Notes: generated from the letters alone by a model not told the origin. 64,000 nt of DNA from Amanita rubescens (GCA_015039365.1 WION01000283.1:1-64000), one strand, 5' to 3'; shown: positions 1-13,536, numbered from the stretch's first letter. Translations and numbers: made by a program.

Positions 1-1063
1 GAGGCAACGATATGCAATCCCTTTGGCTTGTGTCGTCCACCTCGAAGACCCCCTCTGATGGGTTCGCTGAGGATAGCATGTCGAAGGTTATCGACTCCCC
101 GTAAAATTGGCGCACTTCTTCTATAATGCTACGACGACATGATGACGCAGTCACTGAGAAGAGCTATTTTGTGGCTGTGCGGTTTGCCATGCATATGATT
201 TATTTGAAGGCAGCGGTGAACGAGGAACAGAAGAATCCCCAACGTACGAAAATCGCCATTGCGCCATACACCGACAAGGTCAGTGATCAATGATGTGATT
301 GTCACTTGTGTATGTAGGCGTATATACCTAGTGCGGTTGTCGCAATTTCAATACAGATTACTGGCGTCCGACCCGCTAAGACTTGACCACAAGGCAATGG
401 GTACCTAGTTAATTCCACCGGCGGACTGGTGGACATCCCACTCTGTTAAATCTATCCTCTCCATTATACTATATCGTAATGCGCAATATGGGCGGCTGAT
501 GCTGCTGTCCCGGCAGTTACCGCAAATTATGTACGCACCACCATTTTATTGAAATTGGTCTTGGGCGTATGGAGGCCTCTCTACCCTGGTACTAAATACA
601 TTTTTGTAGCAATGATGTTGAACGCAGCTGTAAATAATGACTTTATTTTATTCACGTCGAAACCATGATCAGAATAGCCTTTCAGGTGAAACGGACATGA
701 ACGAGTGTTGAATTAGTTGCTTTAGGTTATTTACAAAGCTATCTTGGTAGGACGACGACAGGTTCAGACAAGGATCTAGCCTGGCGGTATCAGAAAAATG
801 TCGATGTCGACATTATATTCAATACGAGAGATGCGTTGATAGAAAACATACATTAGCATCCGACAAATCATCGAAGTTAGCCTCATTATCATCGGAGCGT
901 ATATATGTACGAGCACCGGCCTGATAGAATGGAAGGAGACGTAGGAAATTAGCAAGCTTATCCATACAAATAAAATGGACCCCTAAAATACAAAGATCAT
1001 AGATCATACGAAATAACACTGCAGCGTTATTTCATGGCAGCTCGTGCGGACGGGCAACAAGTT
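1..1063. other. intergenic, no gene seen
   Basis: I see no coding region, RNA gene or clear repeat here. The short open frames lack family motifs and splice logic. The right edge holds the 3' flank of the minus-strand dehydrogenase gene. Confidence 0.5.
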
Positions 1064-2309
1064 TTAGGCGGGAAATGAGACCCTTTTCCATTCGTTCCAG
1101 TCCATCCGGTATGCCTGCCAAACCATTGGGCAGAACTTCATATCGAATAGGCTATCGACAGGCATATCAAAGTCCGCGCAACACACTGGTAACGTCAAAA
1201 GACGTACCTTGATAGCACCCTCGTGCAAAAGACTGCTGATCTTCCTATATAACAACAGCAGCTCCTTGCTATTTTCCGGATCCTCCCTCAAGACTAAAAC
1301 ATGAATTGTATTTATCGTCTTCCCTGGAGTCTTCTCCTTGACCGCTTCCGGAAGGACCGTCACGAGCTGCCCGTCTGATGGTGCGAGCAGGTCGTACGCC
1401 ATCTGCTGCGTATTTGGTTCAGAAATAGCGTCAAAGACGAACGTGATGGGTAGGCCTCCCGTGATTTCCGATATCTCAGCAGAAATAGCTGGAAAGCGGA
1501 GGCTGCGGTCGATGACGTGTGTTGCGCCAATCGATTTGAGGGCGTGGATGTGTTTAATGGAACTCGTTGTGATGATGTTTGAGAAACCTGCGAGTTTGGA
1601 GAACTGGATTACTGGTTGATGGTTGGTGAGTTGAATGCATTTACGATAAGAGGAAGGTACCGTATTGTCCGACGGAGCTGGAACCCCCGATGATGACGAT
1701 TGTATCGCCCATTTCTTGCATCCGAGTCCGCTCCGCGAGGGGGTTCGGGATACCCATGCCGTATGGGTTCGCCGCACACAACCCAAGATATGCAGCTCCG
1801 CCTGCGCAAGGGAACGTAGCAACATCCTCGTACGTATAGTTGGCTGGAATCTAAGTCGCGATGCACGCCATTAACAAAAGGGAGAAGAGAATATAGTGTC
1901 CGCGTACCTTAGCCACTGTTTCCGCTTTCGCGATGACGTACTGCTGATGCGCAGCCTTTCTATTTCCAGGTTCCAAAACTGCTTGGAAGAATCTATATCA
2001 CACGCATACAAATGAGCGAAATTAAGCACAGCTGCAAAGCCATACTTACACTCTATCTCCAGTGGATACCCCCATTACGCCTTCGCCCAGTTCCTCAACG
2101 TCACCTGCAGGGTCTATGCCAACAACAGCTGGATATTTGTTGACAATAGATCCATATTTTTGAATTTTCCAGTCGACCGGGTTTAAAGACGTTGCTTGAA
2201 CTTTGACTAGGATTTCGCCAGGGCCGGGTCTTGGAGTGTCGATGGTCTCGACCGTGAATGGCCCTTTGGCAGACTTGAGCAAAAGAGCTTTTTGGGTACG
2301 CGGTGCCAT
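1064..2309 (-). CDS. medium-chain dehydrogenase/reductase, enoyl-reductase (ToxD-like) type
   Basis: The model joins 2309..2050, 1992..1908, 1850..1661 and 1611..1064, closing in frame at 360 residues, the usual length for this family. The N-terminal GroES-like part carries PRPGPGEILVKV and the NPVDWK motif typical of fungal NADPH-dependent enoyl/quinone reductases. The Rossmann part carries GGSSSVGQY, followed by a SIGATHVIDR segment. The 49-nt third intron (1612..1660) is needed to join GQY to VIQFSKLAGF. Without it the frame breaks. These enzymes reduce activated C=C bonds with NADPH and normally lack the zinc ligands of true alcohol dehydrogenases; no zinc site is obvious. A decayed tandem copy lies immediately upstream, and two broken relatives lie at 31.4 and 52.3 kb. 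The substrate cannot be inferred, and no biosynthetic cluster is visible around it. Confidence 0.88.
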
Positions 2310-2734
2310 CGCGCTTTGAGAAAGGTGTCGATCGTTGGGTCTGGGATATGATGAAACCCATTACATCATTGGACACAGTCAATTGCAAATTTGAGTGTAG
2401 CAAGCTCTCTTGAACATTGTAGCGCTCAGTTACATGTCAGCTCTGCCTACACATCCAGCGCATGCCTTAAACTTGTAGGCCGACCAGGCTGCCATCGTGT
2501 GCAAAACCAGCTCTGGGATCGCGGGGAATCAGACTCAACTGACTGATGTGACTTATTGCTGCGACAACAGCCATGGATGCGTTCATCCAACTTTACGCAC
2601 ATTGTCGTGCACCAAGAGCAAGCCTATCCGATGAACCCGTTACAAACAAAACGAAGCAATAGTCACCTAAAACACAAAAATCATGGATCGAGAAACCCAT
2701 TTACCAAATCGTTTGTTTCACGACGCCTCGTGCG

Positions 2735-3915
2735 GACGCGCGACAAGCTTGAGGTGAGAAATGAGGTCCTTTTCCATTCGTTCTAACACTTCCGGCCGAA
2801 CCGCGACATCCAAGAGGTTATCAACAAGCATCAACGTTTGCATGTGGCGAATGACCTTGATAGCACCCTCGTGCAAGCTGAGACCAACGGCAGCTCTTCG
2901 CTATTTACCTCAAGACTTTGGTGTTAACCATCGTCACTGGTTTCCCAGGAGTCTTTTTCCTTGACCGATTCCGAAAGAACGATCGCGAGATCCCGCTTGA
3001 TGGTGAGAGCAGGTCGTGAGATGTTCTGCTGCATATCTGGTTCAGAGATAGCGTTTGCAAAGTCGAACGTCATCGGCAGGCCTCCCGTAATTTCTGAAAC
3101 CTGGGCAGAAATAGCAGGGACGGGAAGCTGCTATCGATGACGTGTGTTGCGCCCGTCAATTTGAGGTCGTAAGTGTCTTGATGGAGCTGGTCGCGGTGAC
3201 TTTGAAGAAACCTGCGAGTTTGGCGAATTGGACAGCTCCATAGATGGTGAGTTGAATGTTCTTGCGATAAAAGAACTATGCACCACGGCGTTGGAAACGC
3301 TCATGATGACTATTGTGGCGCCCATTTCTCGCTTCGGTTCCGCGGGGGGTTCTGAATGCCCATGCCGTGGGGGTGCGGGGCAAACAACCCGAGATACGCC
3401 ACTCCACCTGCTTAAGGGAATGTAGAGACATCATCGTACGTACAGTTAGCTGGGATCTAAGTCACGGTTCACGCCATCAACAAGATAGGAGAACAAGAAT
3501 GCGGTGTTCTACGTACCTTGGCCACGCTGTTTCCGCTTTCGAGATAACGTACTGTTGCTGAGGCGCAGCCGTTTTATTTCCGGGTTCCAAAACTGCTTGG
3601 AAGACTCTATATGATCGGACGCGCGCAGGTACAGCTGTACAGCACCAACTTACACTCTATCTCCGACGGATACGCCCGTCAGGTCGTTGCTGAGCTCAGG
3701 CTCGACGTCACCTGCGGGGTTTGTGGCACAATAACAGCAGGATTTTGATTGACGGCAATTGCATATTTTTGAATCTTCCACTCAACCGAGTTCAAAGACG
3801 TTGCTTGAACTTTGACTAGGATTTCGCCTGGAAGGGGGGTTTTGGAGAGTCGATGGTCTCGACGGTAAACGGACCTTTAGCGCGAAGCGCAGTTTCTGCG
3901 TATGCAGTGCTGTTG
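2735..3915 (-). pseudogene. decayed tandem copy of the enoyl-reductase-like gene
   Basis: The segment follows the neighbouring dehydrogenase gene exon by exon. The 3' end around 2750-2800 matches the last codons and stop region, 3240-3600 matches the middle exons, and 3660-3890 matches exon 1, including the first donor site and the GroES-like segment. The frame is broken repeatedly. The glycine-rich nucleotide motif reads MSVSNAVV instead of GGSSSVGQY, the homologous ATG is not kept, and no joined reading frame spans it. It is most simply a tandem duplicate that lost function. The flanks 2310..2734 and 3916..4346 hold nothing else I can support. Confidence 0.8.
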
Positions 3916-4346
3916 CACTACAAAAATAGTGACACTGCCGTTTGTCTGAGAATTCCGAGGACAATTGAAGTGAAACGAGCTTCAGCCTTACTTTAATAGT
4001 TCAAGTTATCCCTTCACGGGCTTCCGATAAGAGCTGGTCATAGATCATCATCAGTATATACAAATAACTAAGAGCCCCTCCCACGCTTCTCATTGGTCAC
4101 TTAACTAGGCGTCCGCATGCTTACATATAATGTTCTCCTGTGGAAAGAAGGCGTCTCTTGCATTATCCCGTCGGTGATTATATTGATTTGACAATCGCGC
4201 AATGATCCTAGTTAAATTCCGTTTGCTTTTTGATACTCGATCGCGTCTAGCTAGTTGCCTCAGGTGCGCTATCGTGAAGAACAAGAGAACAAGGTAACTT
4301 ACAGAAATACGAGACGGACAATCCCAACTGGAATATGTTACAGACC

Positions 4347-5759
4347 TTAACTGATAGCGACCCTAGAGTTCCATTCCACAATGGCGTGATTGCGCTCTGC
4401 ATCCTCCGAATGCTGTCGCATTCTCGCCTCAGCAAGCTCGATGGGGTAAGAAGGATAAGGAGGGTTTGCAATATTTCTTTCGTCGTCAAAGTCAAAGTCA
4501 CTCTCGTCATCATTGTCTTCTGTGCGGAATGGCAAGATGAAATGGTAAATGTTTTCGATTTGCTTATATTCATCGGTAGCAAATTTTTTGAGGACACACT
4601 GGAGGTAGTGCCAGTTAAATACACCAACCGGAGGAAGGGGTGACGCGTCGTGGGCAGTGAGTGCGATCTCATGATCATGTAACATTGGGATATTCGGGAT
4701 TAGTGGTCCCGGATGAGCCCCCAAAATGTTCAGAGGCCCATTGAAATTGTGGATGACATATTGGTCCTGCCATCCCAGCACGAAACGTGATAGAGATCAA
4801 ATGAATTGAAAGAGACTTACGGGTCCACAGGTCCAGAATCCCAGCTGATAGAGGTTCACATACGAGTCCAAGGACCTGAAGAGGAGAATGCCTATGATAG
4901 GATCATATTTGTTCACTGGCGCAGCATGCAAATCAACGAAGCGTTGGATCACGGATTGGACACCAGCATCACCAAGGCGCCTCGGAGCCAAATGAGATCC
5001 AATAAGCGCGGGATGATTTGTTTGTTGTGATATAATGCATGCACCGTCACGCGCATTCAGTGCGTCGCGGAATGCTATAGCTTGTGATCTCGATGTGTTT
5101 GGAGTCGTCACGGACCTCACTTGACGAAGACTCATTTTGGAGAGCAAGATAGGAGTATTATTTGGGCGAAATTCATATATAGTCGCCCTCAACTGCTCAC
5201 CGGGCTCCACCTTCACCCACGATAGATCCATATCTCTATTCAACCACGATTGGAGTGTATCCGTCGTGAATGTATGTAGGGTGCCCGTTCCGAGTGGCTC
5301 AAATACGAGCCGTGCCACCCGAATGAGCCAGTCTGCAGTGTCGCCTGAGAATGGATGCAGGTCTGCAAGACTCGCGATGATCGCGTTCAGATGGCCGGTT
5401 GTGCCAGGAAGAGGTTGTAATGGGTCAGGATTGGGTTGAACTGCCGTCGGAGCAGGGAATCGATATAAGTCTGCCCTACTAACTCGGAGGTATAACATTC
5501 CGGTGCGTTGGCCCTGTGTCGGCCTGGAGGGAGGTTGAGAACCGCCTTTCTTGGCAAGTGGGTGGCTGGATGGTTTGGATTTTTTGGGTGAGTTTTTGGA
5601 GGTACTACCAGATTTTACAATTGCAAGGCGGGATGAACGCCTGGTGGCGGAAGGGAGTGCTGGTCGGATACGGCGACCTAGTAGCCGAGCACAGCCACCA
5701 GGCTCCAACATGCCAGCCATTCGCGTCATCCTCAGTTCAATCCTCAATATCAATATCAA
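4347..5759 (-). CDS. HNH-nuclease-type protein of the Agaricomycete family
   Basis: The model joins 5759..4821 and 4766..4347 (54-nt intron), giving 452 residues. The first ~130 residues are basic and low in complexity. The middle carries the lineage's HNH-like signature: AFRDALNARDGACIIS, then GSHLAPRRLGDAGVQ, then DPIIGILLFRSLDSYVN. The C-terminal part (GVFNWHYLQCVLKKFAT, ending in an acidic DESDFDFDDE stretch and PPYPSYPIELAEARM) also matches the basidiomycete family. The Cys and the SHL histidine of the putative metal site are present, but whether the fold still cuts DNA is unknown, because these proteins often look degenerate. The start could equally be a Met 11, 14 or 17 codons further in. 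Proteins of this type occur in expanded families in mushrooms with no proven role. Confidence 0.72.
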
Positions 5760-8376
5760 TCGTTCAAGCGCTCATAACTCATGCATGTCATGGGAGAGGG
5801 CGATATTTCATTTGCGCCTCATTTATTCATGCAATCTAGCCCGTGACCTACTGTGGATAGACAACGGCGCCCAAAAGGTGAAGTTTATCTTAGCAATGGT
5901 AAGGATTGACTCAGTCTCTATCATCACGAGCCGGTGAATCACCGCCCATGTTTCAGGTCGAAAGTGACTCGCGCCCAAAGAGTTCGTCGAGGCTCCAGCA
6001 TGACTGATCTCTGAAATGATCGAGTCCGAGTCAAAGTTATCGCGAAGGCGACCGTGCCCGAGCTCCCTCTGGATCAGCTCCATTGACGGGAAAACAGTAA
6101 GCTCCTTTTCACGGGGCGCCCCCACTTTGACCGCGCATGTGACAGCGCGAAAAGTGTTTTCCGCCCTAACACCGAAAACACGAGCTTTTGACGCGATCCG
6201 ACTGATTGGTTGTTGAATGGATGTCGACGCTATTAAGAAAGTGGTAATTCTCAAACGTGTAAAAGGTTACGTTCTTACTTAATGACAGAAGCACGAAGAA
6301 ATCAGCGCTGTGGATTTGGCTAACATTTTACACGCAGCGGCAGGCTACAAAAGGTGCTGGCACTCGAACACACCAACCTATCTCCGTCTCGCCTACAGCC
6401 TTGAAAATGGAGGAGTTCTCGGAAACTATCACGTGTACCAAATTCGAAGAACCCAAATGGATCTCTTCCGCCCGGCGTTGAAACTGTTGAGCAGGTTTCT
6501 CAGGGACGGTCACAAGGTTGTCCTCGTTGATGTTTGGCTCGTGTTTCCAACCTCCTCCTCAAGGACCATCTCGGAAAGGGACCGCCGAAAGGCATTCCGT
6601 TTGTTAGAGGGAGAGTAGACGATTGCAATTTTGGGTGTTGTAGCAAGCTTGGTTTGTTGGACGTTGCGGTGGTTAATTACCACGTCGGCCTAAACATCTA
6701 GCTGCGTGCCTTAAGCTTGTGGTAGCGCCGAGAGGCTTGGGACTTATATAGAACAAAGCCAGCCTATCCCCAGCACGCACGCGACCTGTTCTCCCTAAAT
6801 TAGTGCCACCCCAACGCCTATGCACATGACATAAGGAAAACTTCTCCGCGGCAATATGGTTGCTGTTGACACATCGTGGGATTCCTTTCGTAGAAATTTA
6901 AGGTGTCGTGTGCCACTTTGTGCCAGTCCTCGTGTTAATGGTTCTTGGCACGAAAAGATCGGGTGTTGCCTTTTCCGTAGTATGTTTAAGGGAAAGGCTC
7001 AGACTTATGTTGAAACTCGTTGGGTGCCAAGTGCAGAGTCTGGCTGGCCAGTTGTTTGAAATGCTAAACAAGTTAGCGCTAGGGTACAACTCAAGCGAAA
7101 TGGTTTGGGGTGTAAACGTGTAACGCAACTTGCCCGTGCTTGACCGTATTTAGGTGTTTAGTGGTCAACGTGCGCCTTAATGTCCATGCGAGACCGTAAA
7201 GGGGCTGACGTTTATAGGGTCAAAGACTCATATTCGTGAATCGTGACGGCATGCCACCATATGTATTCATCACTGACATCAATCTTTAGATCGAAACTAA
7301 GAGCCGAAGAAGCACGCCGTGGAGGTGGGGTAAATTGTGAATGTGGGGTAAACTTAAAGATGATATGACGCCATAAAAAATTCCAGCGTCTTTCCTACCT
7401 AGGGACACTGTGATTATTGTGATCATAGGCTGTTGATAGGAATGTCAAATGACAGTTGATACAAAGTGTTGACGTTTGAACACGCCAGTATCCCGGGAAG
7501 TGAACAACTGTCAAATGCTGGGGTTCCACGCGCGGTACCTTTTGCATGTATAGCGGGTGGCGAAACAGGAGCTACGGGCTCGATTACGACAGTATGATGA
7601 TCCCGTCTTGAAGCTTGACAACGCGCCACAGAAGTTGCTATATTTCTGCAACTGCTGCGGTCTGATGAGGGCGCCAGCGAATAGAGTCGCCAGCTGGTAT
7701 GATGATGATGATGATGATGATAAGCGCTTACCCGAGGGGTCGCAGAGGTGGTACGTTGTTGTGATGTCAGTTCTAGCCCTACCCTGGACCACGTGAAATC
7801 GGGGATGAGCGGCGTCTTGTGTGCGGGGGAAAGAAATATTTCCGAGTTCTCCCTAGGTGAAAAGGTGAAACAAGTCCGAAAAGGCGAAGTGGCGCCACTA
7901 AAGGCATTGTGTATCCCGGCGGACCCTGTTATATGGGAATTCCACGATTCGGACATCGGTCAGGTGAACGCAGGCACGAGGCGGCGCCGCGGCGCAGACC
8001 GGATGCCGGAGTGCCGAAGCGGCGGTCATATGAGCCGGGAATATTACATAATCTGTCACCTGGTGATCTGTGACTTCGGGCCGATTTGTTTTTATTTTGT
8101 AAGGGAAGCGTTTTTCGGCTCGCGGCTTTCCACCTGAGCTTTCAAGTTCTTCCCGACGTCCGCAACAGCGACGGGGAATATCCGTCCGAAGCGACGCTCT
8201 CGTTACTCTTAGTCGCAAGGGTCCGTCCTATTCGCTTCATTTTCCTGTTGTTTGTTTCATCTTAGCCTTAATCAGACATCCCCGCACGGCGACACTGCTC
8301 CTGCCTTGTTGTCTTTCATCTTGTCTTATTCAGGCCTTTGACAAAGCCTTATCTCCTCCAGTGGCATTGGCTGCCC
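5760..8376. other. gene-poor interval and 5' flank of the next gene
   Basis: Several open frames of 60-180 codons occur, but none shows a family motif, a plausible splice pattern or a usable start context. The longest (minus strand, about 7423..7956) is carried by a trinucleotide repeat. The last 250 bases before 8377 are pyrimidine-rich and are probably the 5' untranslated region of the GATA-like/DUF3295 gene. Confidence 0.5.
7701..7721. repeat. (GAT)7 microsatellite
   Basis: Seven perfect GAT units. It creates an artificial poly-Asp (plus) or poly-His (minus) run in overlapping open frames. Confidence 0.9.
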
Positions 8377-11300
8377 ATGCTCGTCGCTCTTCCTGCTCCC
8401 GTCCTCTCAGTCGCTGCGGACGCAGTGAGAGACTTGGACGGAGGCGAGGCCCTGCCAGGTTTATGGACCCGTGAGTCTCTCGTTCTACTTTCGGAAGGCG
8501 GTCACCAATTTTTCTACGCTCTTATCGAAAGTGTTTACCAAGTGCAAAGAGTCTCTCAGGGATGGACGGAGGCTCGAAAATATGTGTTGGCGATTGTGGT
8601 ATCGCGAGATGATGATATCTTCCGGGGACCGCTACGAGTACACCCTCGACTCCAATTCAGAGAAGTGGTTTATCGAGGCCGATGATCGCGCTTATAGGCC
8701 ACCTACCCCGGAAGAGGTTGCTCTTGCCTCTCAATCGAACGGTCTTGCACCTGTGCAGGCACCGCAGATGACAGGTGTGTATTAGAGACTTCAACGTCTT
8801 CATCAGACCCACATATGCTATGCTATCGTCAGATCGCTTGACTTGTGTAGCCTCAATCAGGCCAACCGCTACTCGCCGGCTGTCTTCGGTTTCCCTCATG
8901 AAGAAGGCGAAGCCTATCAGTACCGGAGTAGGCAAGATTATTTGCGATTTATTACCTCAATCCCTTCCGCCCCCAGAAGAGCTGAGACGTGCTGTCTCCT
9001 CGTGGCGCAAAGCTTCTACAGCCTTTGCAATGCCCCCTTCAGAAACTTGTCCATTAAAGTATGATCAGCCACCATCGGACGTCGACGCAAAACGCTCATC
9101 GCTACCTACTTCATCCACGGACAATAACAAGCACCGCGCGCTCCCTCAGTCAAATGAAAACTTCCCAGAAGGACCAACGTCACCTGATCTCGTTGATTCA
9201 AGCCCGATGCAATTGTTAGAAGCTCAAGATCCGTCAGGTTCGGAAGTGCCAGCCTTGACCATAGTTGATACCTCGAGCCCACCAGCCCCATTGATCGCCG
9301 CTTCAAACCTTATTCACGCCTCCCCTGAATCCTCCCTTCGGGACCCAGTTCCATTCCTCCATACGACTCTTATAACGCCTCCTGGTCTTACACAGCCACC
9401 TCCGCGCTTGATCATCGTGAACCCAACGCCGAATCCCACTCCACACCCCACACCGCCTGCTACCCCGGTTCTTTCCAGCGCCAGCTCCCTGTTCATCCTT
9501 ACAACCGGCGTTCATGTTACGGTTCCTTCCGGCAACCAGCACCTTATCCCACCCCCCTTATTCCACATGGCGCCCGTTCTGCCCGTCGTGGGTGGGCTAG
9601 AATCCAAGCAAAGCTTAATTGTTCAGGGTGATACATCTACCGCCGACGTTGCCCATACCCTTATAACGTCAGTGGCTGAGGCCGGGGCTCCGCGGATGCA
9701 GCGTGAGGAACTCCAAGTCCCACCCTCCCCCGCACTCACCGAGGAGGCGTTGGTACCTCCGCAGCATGAAACGACGACGATGAATCCGATTGACAGGGAA
9801 CAATTGCATCATCCGCTGACCATTCAAACCAAGATCGGGACAGTTACGTCAAAGCGATCCAACTTCCTTAGGCTAGTGCCGTCCTCGCCGTCTGTGATTG
9901 CGCACATTTTCGGCGAGTCGCCCGCCGTGCAGGATGTTACGGTTAGCCCAACAAAGTCCATCTTTTCGTCACCAACCAAGGATACGGCATCTATTGAGTC
10001 TCCCTCGAAGAAATCTGGAAAGGGTTCTCCTCGGCCTCGTGAGCCTGTACGTCGTCAGAGCAGCGGAGGAGGGAAGCCTACTTCTAGCACGAAGAAGATA
10101 TCGCGGGCAAATAGCACTGGCAACGTTGTCATCGCATCGACGACTTCGAGTGGGACCCAGAGTAGGAGCGGAAGCCGGAGTCGTAGCCGCGAAACCCATG
10201 GTCCAGGGTTAGGGTTAGGTGGGGGTGCACTAACGATGACGCGGACTACTTCTGCCGGTGGCACGACGAGGTCAAGAAGCAAGGTCGCGGTTGCAACAAG
10301 AGTGGGTGCCCGGCTTGGTGCTCGCAGGGCAGCTGATAGGGAGAGGGAGAGGTCGAAATCAAAAGACAAGATCGAAGAGAAGGACGATGATGATGATACT
10401 TTGAAGCGGCCGACGTTCAACATCGGCTCCAACTCGGATGAAGGAAGCGGAATAGGGTCGAAGAGCGTAGGGAGCGGATCAGAAGTATCGGGAGCAGTAG
10501 CTCCCGTCGCGATTGCCGTAATGCTGAGCAAAGTTAAGGAAGAGGAGGTGAAGGTTGTTGAAGAGGAGGCTGACATCAAAATGGTGGTTGGGGAGACGCA
10601 GATAATACCGGAGGAGGAAGCGCTTTTGCCCCAACAACAGCGGCGAATCGTCCTCGCGACGAGCGAGTCGGACGAGTATGAAACAGAGTCGGATGAGTGG
10701 TCTAGCGAGGATATGAGTGCTGATGAGGCAGAGGTAGTCAAGTCTGGCGGAAACAATGCACAGCGTCCCAAGGTAAATGATCTTTTTCAAATATTCATCT
10801 AGCAGGATAGGATGACATTGTTTTCAACAGGCTCAAATGCAACCGCAACAACCTCATCCTCAACCGCAACCACCGCCGCCACCGCCGCCACCAACCCAGC
10901 AGCATAGAGCGGGAGCTCATGCTCATGTCGATGAAGCCAATCGACATGAACATTTACCCACTCACCATCACCCACCCCATCATCCTCACGCGCATCACAT
11001 CGAAAAGCTTAGTCAGCTTGTTCGCAACGCCAAACGTCAATCGGTGAATCATGGAAAGGCTCATGTGCAGTCCATCGAGCAAGCCGCTTTGGAAGCTCAG
11101 CGACAGCGGGAGATGTTCGCCAAGATTCCTCCAAGCAATAATCTCGCACGGACGACAAGCGTTGGGTTGCTGACTCAGCTAATGAACCCCGATCCCCAGA
11201 TCTTCCCTCCCAATCACCCTTATCGGCGTGGACTCAGTACAGGCGAGATAAGGGGTGGACAGGGGCACATCAGACTGCATGCGGGCTTGACGATGACGGG

Positions 11301-12357
11301 TGCTGTAGGGCCTGCTCAGCCCAATCTGACTCAATTCCAGGCACAACGGCCTACCCAGCCACATCAACCTGCACACCGGAACAGTCAAGAACAAGGGCAA
11401 GGCACGCTTGCACCCCCTGCCGCTACTGCCCCGACGGAAGTTAGAAGGCACGTTTCTGCTCCGCAACAGCATCCGGGTGCACCAGGAACCGGGACGCTAG
11501 CTCCGAGTCTTAAACCGAGCAAGAGCTCTGCGGCGGGGCCTATCGCATCACAAGTCCTTGTAGGCAGCGTGCGGTCGAATGCTGGTGTTAGCGAGAATGG
11601 CGTGTTGAACTCTTCGCCTGGTGTTTCCAAACAGGGCCATCATCCACATGTACGGTCAAGCAGTGGGTACAGGCCACGTGCACGTCCGCAAGATGCGGAG
11701 TTGGAGGAGGAGAGCGAGAGTGAGGACGAGCGAGCGATTCAGTTGTCGAAGAGCGTTGCGCAGGAGAAGCTGCGAGCGCTTGCGGAGCGTCGTGGCATAC
11801 GCCCAAATCGTCGCGCGTCGACTGACGATGAGCCAGCTTGGGCGCAGCGGCATGAGCAGCAGCATCATCAACATCACCAACGGCACCATTCACACTTGCA
11901 ACCGCCTCCGGGGCCTGTTAGGATGCATACGTCGCCTTCGCCTATACCTCAAGTGTTGTCTCATCCTTATAATCTACCATTAACTGCACTACCCACGACA
12001 CCGCGGACAACAAGACTACACATGATGCAGACTGAAATGTCTGAAAGTCTAAGGCGGAATCTTCTCTGGGAGAGGCGAGTGAGCAAGAATAATATTCTAG
12101 GTTTCAGACGGACAGCCAGTACCGGTGGCGGCGCGCAGGGAAACGTTATCAACGGTTTGAGACCGCTAACGACAAACGAGCCCCCAAACGTCGTCCACTT
12201 GAGCGCAAAGGGTACAGCTAATCATAACGTCAACGGGAATGCTGGAGGTGCTGTGCCTGCGGCTGCGGCAGGAGGAGCGGGACAGGAGTCTAATACTAGG
12301 GCATTCGCAAGGAATCGGAGTTGGGCAGCGAACGACTACCACTACGCAGGCTGGTGA
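8377..12357 (+). CDS. Mks1-type regulator with areA GATA-like (DUF1752) and DUF3295 regions
   Basis: The model joins 8377..8470, 8532..8774, 8851..10772 and 10831..12357, giving 1261 residues. Exon 1 ends at LWT and exon 2 continues LFTKCKESLRDGRRLEN then CWRLWYRE. This is the short conserved helix called the nitrogen regulatory protein areA GATA-like domain, at about residues 30-56. The long middle is disordered: Pro/Ser/Thr-rich, SR dipeptides near residues 450-480, and acidic near 600-730. The C-terminal quarter has Gln/His/Pro runs and ends with the conserved TEMSESLRRNLLWERR near residue 1150, as in DUF3295 proteins. In yeast the related Mks1 restrains retrograde and nitrogen-catabolite signalling. 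A similar regulatory role is inferred here, not shown. The protein has no GATA zinc finger. A long pyrimidine-rich 3' flank follows. Confidence 0.85.
10206..10219 (+). repeat. short telomere-like TTAGGG motif inside coding sequence
   Basis: Two adjacent GGGTTA units encode Gly-Leu-Gly-Leu-Gly-Gly in the disordered part of the DUF3295 protein. It is most likely chance codon use rather than an interstitial telomere. Confidence 0.5.
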
Positions 12358-13536
12358 AGAGGATATACCGAAGTTACCATCGAATGATGGAGATTGTTGG
12401 AACCGGCGCGGTTCTTCCTTGATGGCCCCGATGGTCCGAGGCCGATGTTTTTTTTTCCATGTTTTTGCTTCTTGGCACGCATATCGCATTTCATCGATTC
12501 TAGCACGTCATATTCGCACATCCATCCATCATCTACCCTATCCACCACATCCAATCCAATCCATCGTCACACAATCGCATCCAGTTTCAAATTCATCACT
12601 TTCTTCATGGCCGGCATCGTTGACCGTCAAGTTCCCATGTTGTATTTTTTTTCTTCTTCTTTCGATGTTCAATGGTGTTTCTATTGGTGTACATTTCTTC
12701 TCTTACCGAATTCTTTCCCTCCCTCCCACGACGCTCCCCGCATTCCTTCTGTTTTTTCACACACGACACAGCACATCGGCGTTTCCTTAATGCGGATTCG
12801 GGTCTATGTTTCTGGGTTAACCGTTTATGGTCGCTAATGCAAAAATGACGGGATTTGGGAATCAGAACGGCGGAGAACACACGATCAGGGCGTTTCGACC
12901 TCTTTTCTCTCGGAAATATCATTAATTTCTACCCTCGCTTTTTCCGCTTGTCCACCCTCGCTATCATATTACGCTCTGAAACATCTTATCCAAATCTCGT
13001 GGGCTTTTTTTTTTTTACTACTCCCTTTCTTGGAACGATTCCGATCCACCGTGGCAGTGATATGTCGCTTTCACTTTTTCATCCCAATCTTTCTCTCTCT
13101 CTCACACTCTCTTGTACGTGACTAGTCTGATATCATCTCGCTCTTTTAATACCGTACCTATTACCTGTACATGAAGTGCATATCGCATATAAGCAATCAT
13201 TCGATTAATTTGCCTTTTTATTCCTTTGTTTCCCTTTGTTCTAATGTGCCGAGCGCGGGCGTACTTCTTGCATCTTTGCGTAAAAACGCATGCCCTCTTT
13301 GTTGGTTATATACGTTAAAATAAAGTTTAGTACTGTATAGTATTGATCAACATTTTTACTTTTTTATACTCATGATCATGACATATAACGGTTCCGGTAC
13401 GGTTAAGCCCGCCCCTGGAGAGATCCGCAAAGGGTTAATTGACAGCGATAATGACGGTTATTAGTTCCGGTGCGACGTCCGCGCAAAGGGTGAGAAAATG
13501 CAAGTGTCCTCAATTGGTGCGGCGGGATATAAAAGG
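12358..13536. other. 3' flank, no gene seen
   Basis: The sequence is rich in T and C runs (several T8-T10 tracts) and probably holds the long 3' untranslated region of the upstream plus-strand gene. An AATAAA-like signal sits near 13319. No coding exon is convincing. Confidence 0.45.

Noticed and set aside
5823..6618. Open frames of 100-143 codons on both strands
   Set aside because: No recognisable motif, no neighbours on the same strand that would make an operon-like or exon context, and typical chance length in this genome.
7423..7956. 177-codon minus-strand open frame with a poly-His run
   Set aside because: The frame is carried by the (GAT)7 microsatellite and shows no motif or splice logic; composition looks non-coding.
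10206..10219. Interstitial telomere or chromosome fusion scar
   Set aside because: Only about two TTAGGG units within a Gly-rich coding stretch; far too short.
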